Of a stretch of 64,000 bases of DNA, positions 49,807 through 57,064 are shown piece by piece. Each line of letters opens with the position of its first letter. Position 1 is the first letter of the stretch. The notes below the pieces were generated by a model. It was not told where the DNA came from, ran no database searches, and was given only the letters and a program-made list of their open reading frames with translations. The position numbers were made by a program, and so were the translations under genes. Location: contig CAYWZF010000006.1 in NCBI GenBank assembly GCA_964461555.1, positions 1 through 64,000 on the forward strand, in the 5' to 3' direction. The stretch comes from Robiginitalea sp964461555. Lineage in GTDB: Bacteria; Bacteroidota; Bacteroidia; Flavobacteriales; Flavobacteriaceae.

Positions 49807-50748
49807 CTACCGGGTGTAGTCATAGGCCGCCTTGCGCAACCGGTCCATGATGGCCACGCCCAGTCCCTGCTCCGGAACGGTTTCGGCCACAATCGCCTCT
49901 ACCGCAGAGGCCTCCATATGGTGCAGGGCACCAAAAATCCCGGCTGCATATTCCCTCAGATCTCCCTCGGGAGCGAGCAACATTACTTCCTGGTACGGCT
50001 GAGCGGGCGGCCTTCTGAAACCGATATACCCGCAGACCGAGGTGTCGATGCCCGGGGTTTGGCCGGGCTCGACAAGATACAGGGGTTTCCGGGGGCTGTA
50101 ATGGGAGGCGAGCATGCCGGGCGCCTGAACGGCCCCGCTGCCGGGAGCCTGGGCCGATTCGGGCAATATCTTCATCAGGTCTTCGCGGGTGATTACCCCG
50201 GGACGCAAAATCTGGAACCCGTCGTCAGCCAGGGCCACGATGGTAGACTCGATCCCCACCTGGGTGGCTCCCCCGTCCAAAACCAGGTCGGCTTCGGGCA
50301 GGTTCCGGATCACATGTTCGGCCCGGGTCGGGGAAAGGTGGCCGAATTTGTTGGCGCTGGGGGCTGCAATCGGGCGACCGCTGCGAAGGATGAGTTCCCG
50401 GGCTATGGGATGGTCTGGCATGCGAATGCCCACGGTGGGCAACCCGGAGGTGACCAGGTCCGGAACACGGGCCTGTTTGGGCAAAACCAGGGTCAGGGGC
50501 CCGGGCCAGAAGGCGTCTGCCAGGAGCCCGATGCGCGGGTCCCTCGAAAGGGTGAGTTCATGCAATTGCTCCAGCCGGGCTATATGGACAATGAGCGGGT
50601 CGAACGAGGGACGCTCCTTGGCCTCAAAGATGCGGGCCACGGCAAGCGGGTCGAGGGCATCGGCCCCCAGCCCGTAGACCGTTTCGGTCGGAAAAGCCAC
50701 CAGTTTCCCTTCCCGTATCAGGGCCGCAGCTTGATCAATGGCATCCAT
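49807..50748 (-). CDS. L-threonylcarbamoyladenylate synthase (Sua5/YwlC)
   Basis: Makes threonylcarbamoyl-AMP for the t6A37 modification of ANN-reading tRNAs. The 313-residue protein has the YrdC domain (KLVAFPTETVYGLGADAL, PSFDPLIVHIA, FWPGPLTLVL, PTVGIRMPDHPIA, APSANKFGHLSPT) and the extra C-terminal Sua5 domain (PGMLASHYSPRKPL... EQGLGVAIMDRLRKAA). Start ATG 50748 (MDAIDQAAALI); a longer frame to 50832 passes a TACCTTTA promoter-like box and is rejected. Confidence 0.93.
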   Translation of the reverse strand: MDAIDQAAALIREGKLVAFPTETVYGLGADALDPLAVARIFEAKERPSFDPLIVHIARLEQLHELTLSRDPRIGLLADAFWPGPLTLVLPKQARVPDLVTSGLPTVGIRMPDHPIARELILRSGRPIAAPSANKFGHLSPTRAEHVIRNLPEADLVLDGGATQVGIESTIVALADDGFQILRPGVITREDLMKILPESAQAPGSGAVQAPGMLASHYSPRKPLYLVEPGQTPGIDTSVCGYIGFRRPPAQPYQEVMLLAPEGDLREYAAGIFGALHHMEASAVEAIVAETVPEQGLGVAIMDRLRKAAYDYTR

Positions 50749-50920
50749 ACATGACAATGTTGGGCAGTAAAGGTATGATCCGGAAACCAAATTCCGGGTA
50801 TACGTTGCGGATTCCTTCAACCCTTCAGGCATTTCATTTCAAATCCCGATGGATCGTATTTGTATTTTAGCAGTTAATAAACTATCTTTCAGTAATTAAC
50901 CAACATCAAACATAAATATT

Positions 50921-51088
50921 ATGAGATCGCTGCTCTGGTTGGTTGCTGTAATCTGTATCATCGCCTGGCTCCTGGGTCTACTGGGAATCGTGCCTGGCCT
51001 GGGTACCAGCAACCTGATTCACGTATTACTGGTCATTGCCATTGTGGTGGTGCTTTACAACATCATCTCCGGCAAAAAACCACTTTAA
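50921..51088 (+). CDS. Lmo0937-type small membrane protein, 55 aa
   Basis: Encodes 55 residues with two hydrophobic helices: MRSLLWLVAVICIIAWLLGLLG and LIHVLLVIAIVVVLYNIISGK. The pattern (WLLGLLG, then IHVLLVIAIVVVLY) matches the small lmo0937-family membrane proteins, often stress-induced; function unknown. TATCTTTC box at 50883-50890, 30 bases before ATG; terminator downstream. Confidence 0.75.
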   Translation: MRSLLWLVAVICIIAWLLGLLGIVPGLGTSNLIHVLLVIAIVVVLYNIISGKKPL

Positions 51089-51121
51089 GGCCTGGCCCCC
51101 GAAAGGGGGTAACCTGAAAGT

Positions 51122-51151
51122 AAAAACCCGTCCGCTCCCGGACGGGTTTTG
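51122..51151. terminator. Bidirectional terminator
   Basis: Nine-base arms ACCCGTCCG/CGGACGGGT, flanked by A-run and T-run. It ends the 55-aa gene and may also be the terminator of a decayed tRNA-tail unit on the minus strand. Confidence 0.8.
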
Positions 51152-51212
51152 TTTGTGATACGGGAATGATTCATGCCCTGTGCGGCCCGGGATGAACTTT
51201 TCGTCTCCCGGC
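51151..51212 (-). pseudogene. Decayed third tRNA-Leu tail unit
   Basis: Plus-strand 51155-51172 (GTGATACGGGAATGATTC) aligns loosely to the tRNA-Leu tail TGGTACAGGTGGGGAGACTC. It is followed by CCCGGGATGAACTTTTCG (51187-51204), matching TCCGGGTAAACTTCTCG of the next unit. The order terminator, tail, remnant repeats that of the neighbouring unit. The similarity is partial. Confidence 0.4.
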
Positions 51213-51215
51213 ACG

Positions 51216-51310
51216 AATAAAAAGCCCCTCCTTTCGGAAGGGCTTCGTGGTACAGGTGGGGAGACTCCCGAAAGGACTCCGCCTTCCGGGTAAACTTCTC
51301 GCCTCCCGCC
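51216..51310 (-). pseudogene. Truncated tRNA-Leu tail with duplicated terminator and remnant
   Basis: 51248-51267 is identical to the last 20 bases of tRNA-Leu including the encoded CCA; the match stops inside the T-loop. Behind it (minus strand) is a degenerate copy of the tRNA terminator (51219-51247). Before it lie a CCCGAAAGG/CCTTCCGGG hairpin (51267-51290) and the GGGTAAACTTCTCG remnant. Confidence 0.7.
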
Positions 51311-51318
51311 AACCAATG

Positions 51319-51344
51319 AAAAAGCCCTCCTTTGAAGGAGGGCT
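51319..51344 (-). terminator. Terminator of tRNA-Leu
   Basis: Ten-base arms AGCCCTCCTT/AAGGAGGGCT with a two-base loop; on the minus strand it ends in a T-run. Confidence 0.85.
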
Positions 51345-51348
51345 GCTG

Positions 51349-51433
51349 TGGTACAGGTGGGGAGACTCGAACTCCCAAGCCTCGCGGCACTAGAACCTGA
51401 AACTAGCGTGTCTACCAATTCCACCACACCTGC
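51349..51433 (-). tRNA. tRNA-Leu (anticodon CAG)
   Basis: Minus strand forms an 85-base class II tRNA including an encoded CCA: acceptor GCAGGTG/CACCTGT (G-U at the end), discriminator A, D-arm ATTGGTAGACAC, anticodon loop TTCAGGT (CAG, reading CUG) with one T-T mismatch in the stem, long variable arm and T-arm AGTTCGAGTCT. It abuts the assembly gap. Confidence 0.92.
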
Positions 51434-51435
51434 AT

Positions 51436-51535
51436 NNNNNNNNNNNNNNNNNNNNNNNNNNNNNNNNNNNNNNNNNNNNNNNNNNNNNNNNNNNNNNNNN
51501 NNNNNNNNNNNNNNNNNNNNNNNNNNNNNNNNNNN
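51436..51535. other. Assembly gap, 100 N
   Basis: Exactly 100 N, a conventional length for unknown gaps. The 15 bases on each side are identical (CCACCACACCTGCAT), so the real sequence may be either a tandem tRNA-Leu copy or no gap at all. Confidence 0.98.
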
Positions 51536-51548
51536 CCACCACACCTGC
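51536..51548 (-). tRNA. 5' end of a tRNA-Leu at the gap edge
   Basis: These 13 bases equal the first 13 bases of the tRNA-Leu gene on the other side of the gap (51421-51433). Either a second tRNA-Leu starts here and continues in the gap, or it is the same gene shown twice through contig overlap. Confidence 0.5.
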
Positions 51549-51588
51549 ATGCCGGTTGTGGCATCCCAATTCTGTGAATTTGGGAGGG

Positions 51589-51596
51589 CAAATGTA
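51589..51596 (-). promoter_or_regulatory. Promoter -7 box for tRNA-Leu
   Basis: Minus strand TACATTTG, perfect match, 41 bases before the tRNA 5' end at 51548; a TTG lies 20 bases upstream of the box. Confidence 0.6.
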
Positions 51597-51720
51597 GCAT
51601 TTTTTACCAATGCAAACAATTTTTTGCCCCCAGAAAAATACGGGGGCCGGTTTTCCCAGATTCCCCTATCTTTAATCAGGGCAGGGAGCTGCCCTGCCGC
51701 TCTTTAGACAGCAAACGCCT

Positions 51721-52554
51721 ATGAAACTCTACCGCACCAGTCACGGACCCGTGGTGGCGACCCCCGGGGGCCTGTACCGCCTGAAGACCGACTGGGATTA
51801 CCTGGTCTGTTCCGAAAACCTGCACCAGCGCCTGCTGGAAGAAATCGGGGGCCCCGATGCCGAAAAATTGCCCGGCACCCACCCGGAAGGCATCCTGCCC
51901 CCCACGGGCCGGCAGGAGGTGTGGGCGAGCGGGGTCACCTACTGGCGCAGCCGCAGCGCCCGGATGGAAGAATCAAAGGATTCCGGCGGCAGCAGCTTTT
52001 ACGACAAGGTGTATGAGGCTGAGCGGCCCGAGTTGTTCTTCAAGGCCGCCCCCCACCGGGTGTCTGGCCACGGGCAGCCCATCCGCATCCGGCGCGATTC
52101 GGCCTGGAATGTGCCCGAGCCCGAGCTGACCCTGCTGCTCAACCCCTCGGGCCATATTATGGCCTATACGATCGGGAACGACATGAGCTCGCGCGACATT
52201 GAAGGCGAAAACCCCCTCTACCTGCCCCAGGCCAAATGCTACGACGGATCGTGCGCCCTGGGCCCCTGCCTGTATGTGAGCCCCGAACCCCTGCCAAAAT
52301 CGACGGAAATCTCTTTGGAGATCCACAGGGGCGGCAAGACGGTCTTTGCCGGCTCGGTGGCCATTTCGCAGATCAGGCGTGAATTCGGGGAACTGGCTGC
52401 CTACCTGTTCCGGGAGATGAGCTTCCCGTACGGCTGCCTGCTGATGACCGGCACCGGGGTCGTACCCCCCAATGATTTCAGCCTGCTGCCGGGAGATGAG
52501 GTGCAGATACGGATCGACCCGATCGGCACCCTGGCCAACCGGGTCGAATCGTAA
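51721..52554 (+). CDS. FAH-superfamily hydrolase/dehydratase (AraD1-like)
   Basis: A 277-residue fumarylacetoacetate-hydrolase-fold enzyme. SGVTYWRSRSARMEES, ELFFKAAPHRVSGHG, the metal-binding NVPEPELTLLL, YTIGNDMSSRDIEGENPLYLPQAK and CALGP match the subfamily acting on 2-keto-3-deoxy sugar acids (2-keto-3-deoxy-arabinonate dehydratase type) better than catechol-pathway members. With a uronate operon next door, a role in sugar-acid breakdown is plausible but inferred. TATCTTTA box at 51667-51674. Convergent with the Gfo/Idh gene. Confidence 0.83.
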   Translation: MKLYRTSHGPVVATPGGLYRLKTDWDYLVCSENLHQRLLEEIGGPDAEKLPGTHPEGILPPTGRQEVWASGVTYWRSRSARMEESKDSGGSSFYDKVYEAERPELFFKAAPHRVSGHGQPIRIRRDSAWNVPEPELTLLLNPSGHIMAYTIGNDMSSRDIEGENPLYLPQAKCYDGSCALGPCLYVSPEPLPKSTEISLEIHRGGKTVFAGSVAISQIRREFGELAAYLFREMSFPYGCLLMTGTGVVPPNDFSLLPGDEVQIRIDPIGTLANRVES

Positions 52555-52566
52555 ACCCCGGCTTGC

Positions 52567-53895
52567 TCAAACCTTGGGTTCCCACCCCTTTTCATATTCC
52601 CGCCCCCACTGCTTCAGGGCACCCCGGTCGTTGGTAACCTTCCCCGTTTCGGGGTCGATTTCAAGGGTATGCCCGGCATCGTGGGCCAGATTGCCCAAAT
52701 GGCAGAGGTGGGTCGAAATGCTGGCGTCGTCGATAGGGGCCTTCAGGGTCGCCCCGGTTCGGATGGCATCGAAGAAATTGGCCACGTGCGCCACATCGAG
52801 GCTGCCGATCCCCTGGGTATCGGTGGTGGCGCTCAGTTCCCGCTCGAATTCGATCTTGAGCGGGCGCCCCCCCAGGTCATAGAGCTTGTAGTCGTTGCGA
52901 CTGAGCTCTATGGTGCCCTTTTCCCCGTAAAGGGTTACCCCCCGCCCCTGCCGCTCGGGCTTCATAATGCCGCGGCTGTGGCTGGTCCAGGTGATAAAGG
53001 AGCCATTGCCGAAAGTGTAGGTCACCTGCTGGGTATCGGGGAATTCCCAGTCGTCGTCGTGGGCGAATTTGCCGCCGAAGGAGCTCACGCTCATCGGGAA
53101 ACCGACCCCCAGGGCCCAGCGGCAAATATCGATTTCGTGCGTGCCGTTGTTGTGGATCTCGCCGGTGCCCCATGAGCGGAACCAGTGCCAGTTATAGGGA
53201 TGCACGTTATCGCGGTAGGCGGTACGGGGGGCCGGCCCCTGCCAGAGCTCCCAGTCGAGGCCCGCCGGAACGGGGGCCTCCTTGCCGCGCCCGATTGATT
53301 CCCGGTTGTTGGAATACCAGGCTTCTCCCTTGTAGACCCGGCCGATGACCCCTTCACGGATCTCCCTGATCGCGTTGATCGACGTTTCGGCCGAGCGCTG
53401 CTGGTTGCCCATCTGCACCACCTTGCCGTACTTCTTCTGGGCCGCTACCAGCATTTCGTTCTCGAGCAGGTTGTGGCTGCAGGGTTTTTCGACATACACG
53501 TGCTTGCCGGCCTGCAGCGCCATGATGGTCATGGGTGCGTGCCAGTGCTCAGGGGTGGCGATGAAAACGGCGTCGACCTCCGGGTCATCAAGAATTTTGC
53601 GGAAATCCTTCTCGACCTGGGGTACCCGCCCGATGTGTTCCTGGCACCAGGCATTGTGTTCTTCCAAGATGGCGTCGTCTACGTCACAGTTGTATTTCAG
53701 GAAGGCATTCGGATTGGCGTTGATAGCCAGTACATGTGCCTTGCCGCGGCTGCGGATGCCTATACAGGCACAGACCACTCTTTCATTGGCGCCCAAAATG
53801 CGGGCGAGGCCGGTGCTCGGGAACAGGGCGCCGTGCAGTCCGAGGGCCGCGGAGCCCGCGGCGGTTTTCTTGAGGAAGTTTCTTCTGGTTTCCAT
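52567..53895 (-). CDS. Gfo/Idh/MocA family oxidoreductase with Tat signal
   Basis: A 442-residue NAD(P)-dependent sugar oxidoreductase. The N-terminus METRRNFLKKTAAGSAALGL is a Tat-type signal, so it is exported folded. The Rossmann part has CIGIRSRGKAHV and VDAVFIATPEHWHAPM; EKPCSHNL supplies the catalytic Lys. The C-terminal domain has HNNGTHEIDICRWALG. Seven bases behind a DUF1080 gene; this pair fits enzymes that oxidise glycosides at C3 and then cleave the 3-keto product. Last gene of the uronate operon. Confidence 0.9.
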   Translation of the reverse strand: METRRNFLKKTAAGSAALGLHGALFPSTGLARILGANERVVCACIGIRSRGKAHVLAINANPNAFLKYNCDVDDAILEEHNAWCQEHIGRVPQVEKDFRKILDDPEVDAVFIATPEHWHAPMTIMALQAGKHVYVEKPCSHNLLENEMLVAAQKKYGKVVQMGNQQRSAETSINAIREIREGVIGRVYKGEAWYSNNRESIGRGKEAPVPAGLDWELWQGPAPRTAYRDNVHPYNWHWFRSWGTGEIHNNGTHEIDICRWALGVGFPMSVSSFGGKFAHDDDWEFPDTQQVTYTFGNGSFITWTSHSRGIMKPERQGRGVTLYGEKGTIELSRNDYKLYDLGGRPLKIEFERELSATTDTQGIGSLDVAHVANFFDAIRTGATLKAPIDDASISTHLCHLGNLAHDAGHTLEIDPETGKVTNDRGALKQWGREYEKGWEPKV

Positions 53896-53902
53896 GTCCC
53901 TG

Positions 53903-55279
53903 TCAGTTTAGTGGTTTGATTTTGATATTGCGGAAATCGACCTGGTCGCCGTGGTCCTGCAGCAGGATATGCCCGCGGGCGGCCTCGCCGAAACCGGGCC
54001 AGACCTTGTATTTACTCGTTCCCACCAGCTCGCGGTAGGCCTCGCTGCCCCGCTGGTATTCCAGCACCTTCACCCCGTTGAGCCAGTGTTCGACATGCCC
54101 ATCTTTGGAAACGATGTGGGCGGTGTTCCACTGCCCGATCGGGTTGACCGGCTTGGCCGCGTCGGCGGCGATCAGGTCGTAGAGCGAGGCCAGGGTACGG
54201 CTGCCCTCGTGGTTGCCCAGTTTGGCGTCGGGGTGGCGCAAATCGTCGAGGATCTGGTATTCCAGGCCGATGGCAGAGCCTTCCCCTTTGTTGATTTCGG
54301 TATCCACATAGTACTTGATGCCGCTGTTGGCGCCTTCGGTGATCCGGAAATCGACCTTCAGCTCAAAATCGCCGTAGGTGTCGACCGTCACAATATCGCC
54401 CCCGGCGGCCGATTCGGCCCCGCCGCTGGCCAGCACCCGCAGCACCCCGTCTTGCATCTGCCAGCCTTGCTCCGGGAAGCCCTCCAGGCGGGCCCCACGC
54501 CAGCCGGCCGGGGAGCTTCCGTCCCAGAGGAGCTTCCAGCCCTCCTGGGCTTCGGCATAGGTGAGGTGGTTTTTGGTCACTACCGGGGCAAGGGGCGACT
54601 TGCGGGCGTATTTCCCCAGGCTGTCGGTCAAAATGCGTATGTTCTTCCACAAAATTTCGGTACCTGCCTGCTGCCCTTCGCCAATGCTGTGCACCTGCAG
54701 GGCAATGAAGCCTTCCGGGGTCTGGTCGTCTACCAGAAAGGCGGCCGGCACCCCGTTGATCCAGGTCTTGAGGCTATCGCCGATGGCCTCGATGCGGTAG
54801 TGGTTCCAGTCGTTCTGTTTAAAGGCCGCCTGTGCTTCGGGGTTGTCGGTAAGGGGCACCAGCCAGCCCCTCCGTGCCTCGTCGTAGATGCCGGCGCTCC
54901 AGGCGCGGTCAGAAGGGTCGATCTCGATCTGGTACCCGTGCACGCGGCCATCCATGTACCAGGGATGGCTGTTGCTGCGAACCTGTATGCCCGAATTCAT
55001 GGTGGAATCTGCCCGGTAATCAAGCTCGAGGATGAAATCCCCGTACATCTTGTCGGTGGTCAGGAAGGAATTGGGGGTGTCGTGTACGGTAGCCCCCACA
55101 ATGGCCCCGTCGCGCACCGTGTAGCCGGCCTTTCCGCCTTTCTGGGTCCAGCCGGTCAGGTCGGCGCCGTTGAACAGGTCTTGCCAGGGGGTGTCGTCTT
55201 TGGGCTCCCCCTGGCAGCCAAGGCCCAGGAAGAGGCCCGGCAACAAGAGCAGCAAGCTGTGTTTTCTCGTCAGGATCAT
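53903..55279 (-). CDS. Lipoprotein with two DUF1080 (3-keto-glycoside hydrolase-like) domains
   Basis: A 458-residue exported lipoprotein (LLLPGLFLGLGC, lipobox LGLGC). Two DUF1080 concanavalin-like domains follow: about 30-215 (WQDLFNGADLTGWTQ... GDFILELDYRAD... NSGIQVRS... YGYQIEID type) and about 245-455 (WKLLWDGSSPAGWRG... GDFELKVDFRIT... NSGIKYYV... LEYQILDD). Members of this family have been shown to hydrolyse 3-keto-O-glycosides. In operon between dctM (27 bases) and a Gfo/Idh gene (7 bases). Confidence 0.9.
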   Translation of the reverse strand: MILTRKHSLLLLLPGLFLGLGCQGEPKDDTPWQDLFNGADLTGWTQKGGKAGYTVRDGAIVGATVHDTPNSFLTTDKMYGDFILELDYRADSTMNSGIQVRSNSHPWYMDGRVHGYQIEIDPSDRAWSAGIYDEARRGWLVPLTDNPEAQAAFKQNDWNHYRIEAIGDSLKTWINGVPAAFLVDDQTPEGFIALQVHSIGEGQQAGTEILWKNIRILTDSLGKYARKSPLAPVVTKNHLTYAEAQEGWKLLWDGSSPAGWRGARLEGFPEQGWQMQDGVLRVLASGGAESAAGGDIVTVDTYGDFELKVDFRITEGANSGIKYYVDTEINKGEGSAIGLEYQILDDLRHPDAKLGNHEGSRTLASLYDLIAADAAKPVNPIGQWNTAHIVSKDGHVEHWLNGVKVLEYQRGSEAYRELVGTSKYKVWPGFGEAARGHILLQDHGDQVDFRNIKIKPLN

Positions 55280-55306
55280 TCTATTGGTTTTGGTTGAAAT
55301 CGCATT

Positions 55307-56602
55307 TTACAAGTCAAACAATGAGGGCAGCCACAAACTGAGCTCCGGGATGTAGGTGACCAGGAACAGGGCGATGATCATGGCCACAAACAGGGGCACC
55401 AGCGGGCGGATGACCTTCTCGATGCGGGTTTTGGCAATGCCCACCCCCACAAAAAGCACTGAACCCACGGGTGGGGTGCACAGCCCGATGCAGAGGTTCA
55501 GGATCATGATCACCCCGAAATGTACCGGGTCGATCCCCAGCCGGGTTACCACTGGTAAAAAGATAGGGGTAAAAATCAAAACGGCGGGGGTCATGTCCAT
55601 AAAGATGCCCACAGCCAGCAAGATCAGGTTGATGATCAGCAAGATCACCACCTTGTTTTCGGTCAGGCCCAGCAGGCCCTCGCTGATCTCCTGGGGGATA
55701 TGCTCATAGGAGAGCACCCAAGACATGCTCATGGAGGCCCCGATGAGCAACATCACGATAGCCGTGGTGGCCGAGGCTTCCAGGGCGATGCCCGGGAGGT
55801 TTTTCAGGTTGATCTCCCGGTAGGCCACCCCCAGCACGAGGCTGTAAAGCACCGCGATGGCCGAGGCCTCGGTGGCGGTGAAGATCCCGGCAACGATGCC
55901 GCCGATGACCACCACCAGCAGCAGCAGGCTGGGCACCGCATCCACAAAGGTGCGGATCACCTCGGGCAGCCGGCTGCGCTGCCCGCCCCGGTACCCTTTT
56001 TTCCGGGCCCAGAAATAAGCCACGATCATGAGGAACAGCCCGGTCAGAATGCCCGGGATGTAACCCGCCAGGAAGAGGGCCGCGATGGAGGCGCCCCCGC
56101 TGGCCAGGGAATAGACGATGAGGATATTGCTCGGGGGGATCACCAGGCCCGTGGTGGCCGAGGTGATGTTCACCGCCGCCCCGAATTCGCGCGAATAGCC
56201 CTGTTTCTCCATTTCCGGGCCCAGCATGCTCCCCATGGCCGAGGCCGAGGCCAGGGCCGAGCCGGCAATGGCGCCCATCAGCATGGCCGAGATGATATTG
56301 ATCAAAGCCAGCCCGCCCGGCATGGCCCCCACCAGGGTCTTGGCGAAGGCGATCAGCCTGCTGGCAATCCCGCCCCGGTTCATGAGCTCGCCCGACAACA
56401 CGAAGAACGGGATGGCGAGCAGGGCAAAGCTGTCGAGGCCGGCCGCCATGCGCTGCGATACCGTGGTCAGGGCCGGCAGGGCCGGGATGCTCACCAGCAT
56501 GGTGAGGGTGGCCGAGATGGCGATGCTCCAGGCTACGGGCGTGCCGATGGCCAGGAGGCAGACAAAACTGAGGATCAAAACAAGCAGGGGGGCGTATTCC
56601 AT
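55307..56602 (-). CDS. TRAP transporter large permease (DctM family)
   Basis: A 431-residue, about twelve-helix membrane subunit of a sodium-driven TRAP transporter. Characteristic segments: LFVCLLAIGTPVAWSIAIS, FALLAIPFFVLSGELMNRGGIA, GALINIISAMLMGAIAGSA-type, SATTGLVIPPSNILIVYS, FTATEASAIAVLYSLVLG and CIGLCTPPVGSVLFVG. It starts three bases behind the small permease stop and is in the canonical P-Q-M order. Confidence 0.95.
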   Translation of the reverse strand: MEYAPLLVLILSFVCLLAIGTPVAWSIAISATLTMLVSIPALPALTTVSQRMAAGLDSFALLAIPFFVLSGELMNRGGIASRLIAFAKTLVGAMPGGLALINIISAMLMGAIAGSALASASAMGSMLGPEMEKQGYSREFGAAVNITSATTGLVIPPSNILIVYSLASGGASIAALFLAGYIPGILTGLFLMIVAYFWARKKGYRGGQRSRLPEVIRTFVDAVPSLLLLVVVIGGIVAGIFTATEASAIAVLYSLVLGVAYREINLKNLPGIALEASATTAIVMLLIGASMSMSWVLSYEHIPQEISEGLLGLTENKVVILLIINLILLAVGIFMDMTPAVLIFTPIFLPVVTRLGIDPVHFGVIMILNLCIGLCTPPVGSVLFVGVGIAKTRIEKVIRPLVPLFVAMIIALFLVTYIPELSLWLPSLFDL

Positions 56603-56605
56603 GGT

Positions 56606-57064
56606 TCAGCGGTTCAGTAGGTCGGCGGTTTTGTAATAGATGATCAGCACCCCGCTGACCGGGATCACCAGGTACACATAGGCCAGGGGCAGGCGCAGGG
56701 CCGGGGAATACTGCCCGAGCAGCAGGGTCACATAGACCAGGCGCGACCCCCCGACCACCAGGCCGAAAAAGGCAAAGGCCAGGATGATGGCCCGCACTGC
56801 CTGTTGCAGTCGCCGGCGCACGGGGGGGGAGCACCGGGCCGGCAGCACGTCGATGGCCACATGCCCGTTGCGGCCCGAAACGTAGGCGGCCCCCAGCACG
56901 CCCAGCCAGATCATCAGGTAACGGGCCAGCTCGTCGGTGAAGGAACTGGGCGAGCCCAGCACATACCGGCTGAATACCTGCCAGAGCACGTTGAGCACCA
57001 TCACGGCCATGATCAGGATCAGGGAAGCCGACAGGGCGGCATCGATGGACTTGCGCAGTTTCAT
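56606..57064 (-). CDS. TRAP transporter small permease (DctQ family)
   Basis: A 152-residue four-helix subunit with the DctQ patterns VLWQVFSRYVLGSPSSFTDELARYLMIWLGVLGAAY (near 27-62) and GRNGHVAIDVLP. Its ATG overlaps the stop of the substrate-binding protein gene by four bases. Confidence 0.93.
   Translation of the reverse strand: MKLRKSIDAALSASLILIMAVMVLNVLWQVFSRYVLGSPSSFTDELARYLMIWLGVLGAAYVSGRNGHVAIDVLPARCSPPVRRRLQQAVRAIILAFAFFGLVVGGSRLVYVTLLLGQYSPALRLPLAYVYLVIPVSGVLIIYYKTADLLNR

Noticed and set aside
51026..51619. Frames running through the N gap, including a 197-codon one
   Set aside because: They translate N as X and tRNA sequence as protein; they are not genes, although part of one helped reveal the KFT remnants.
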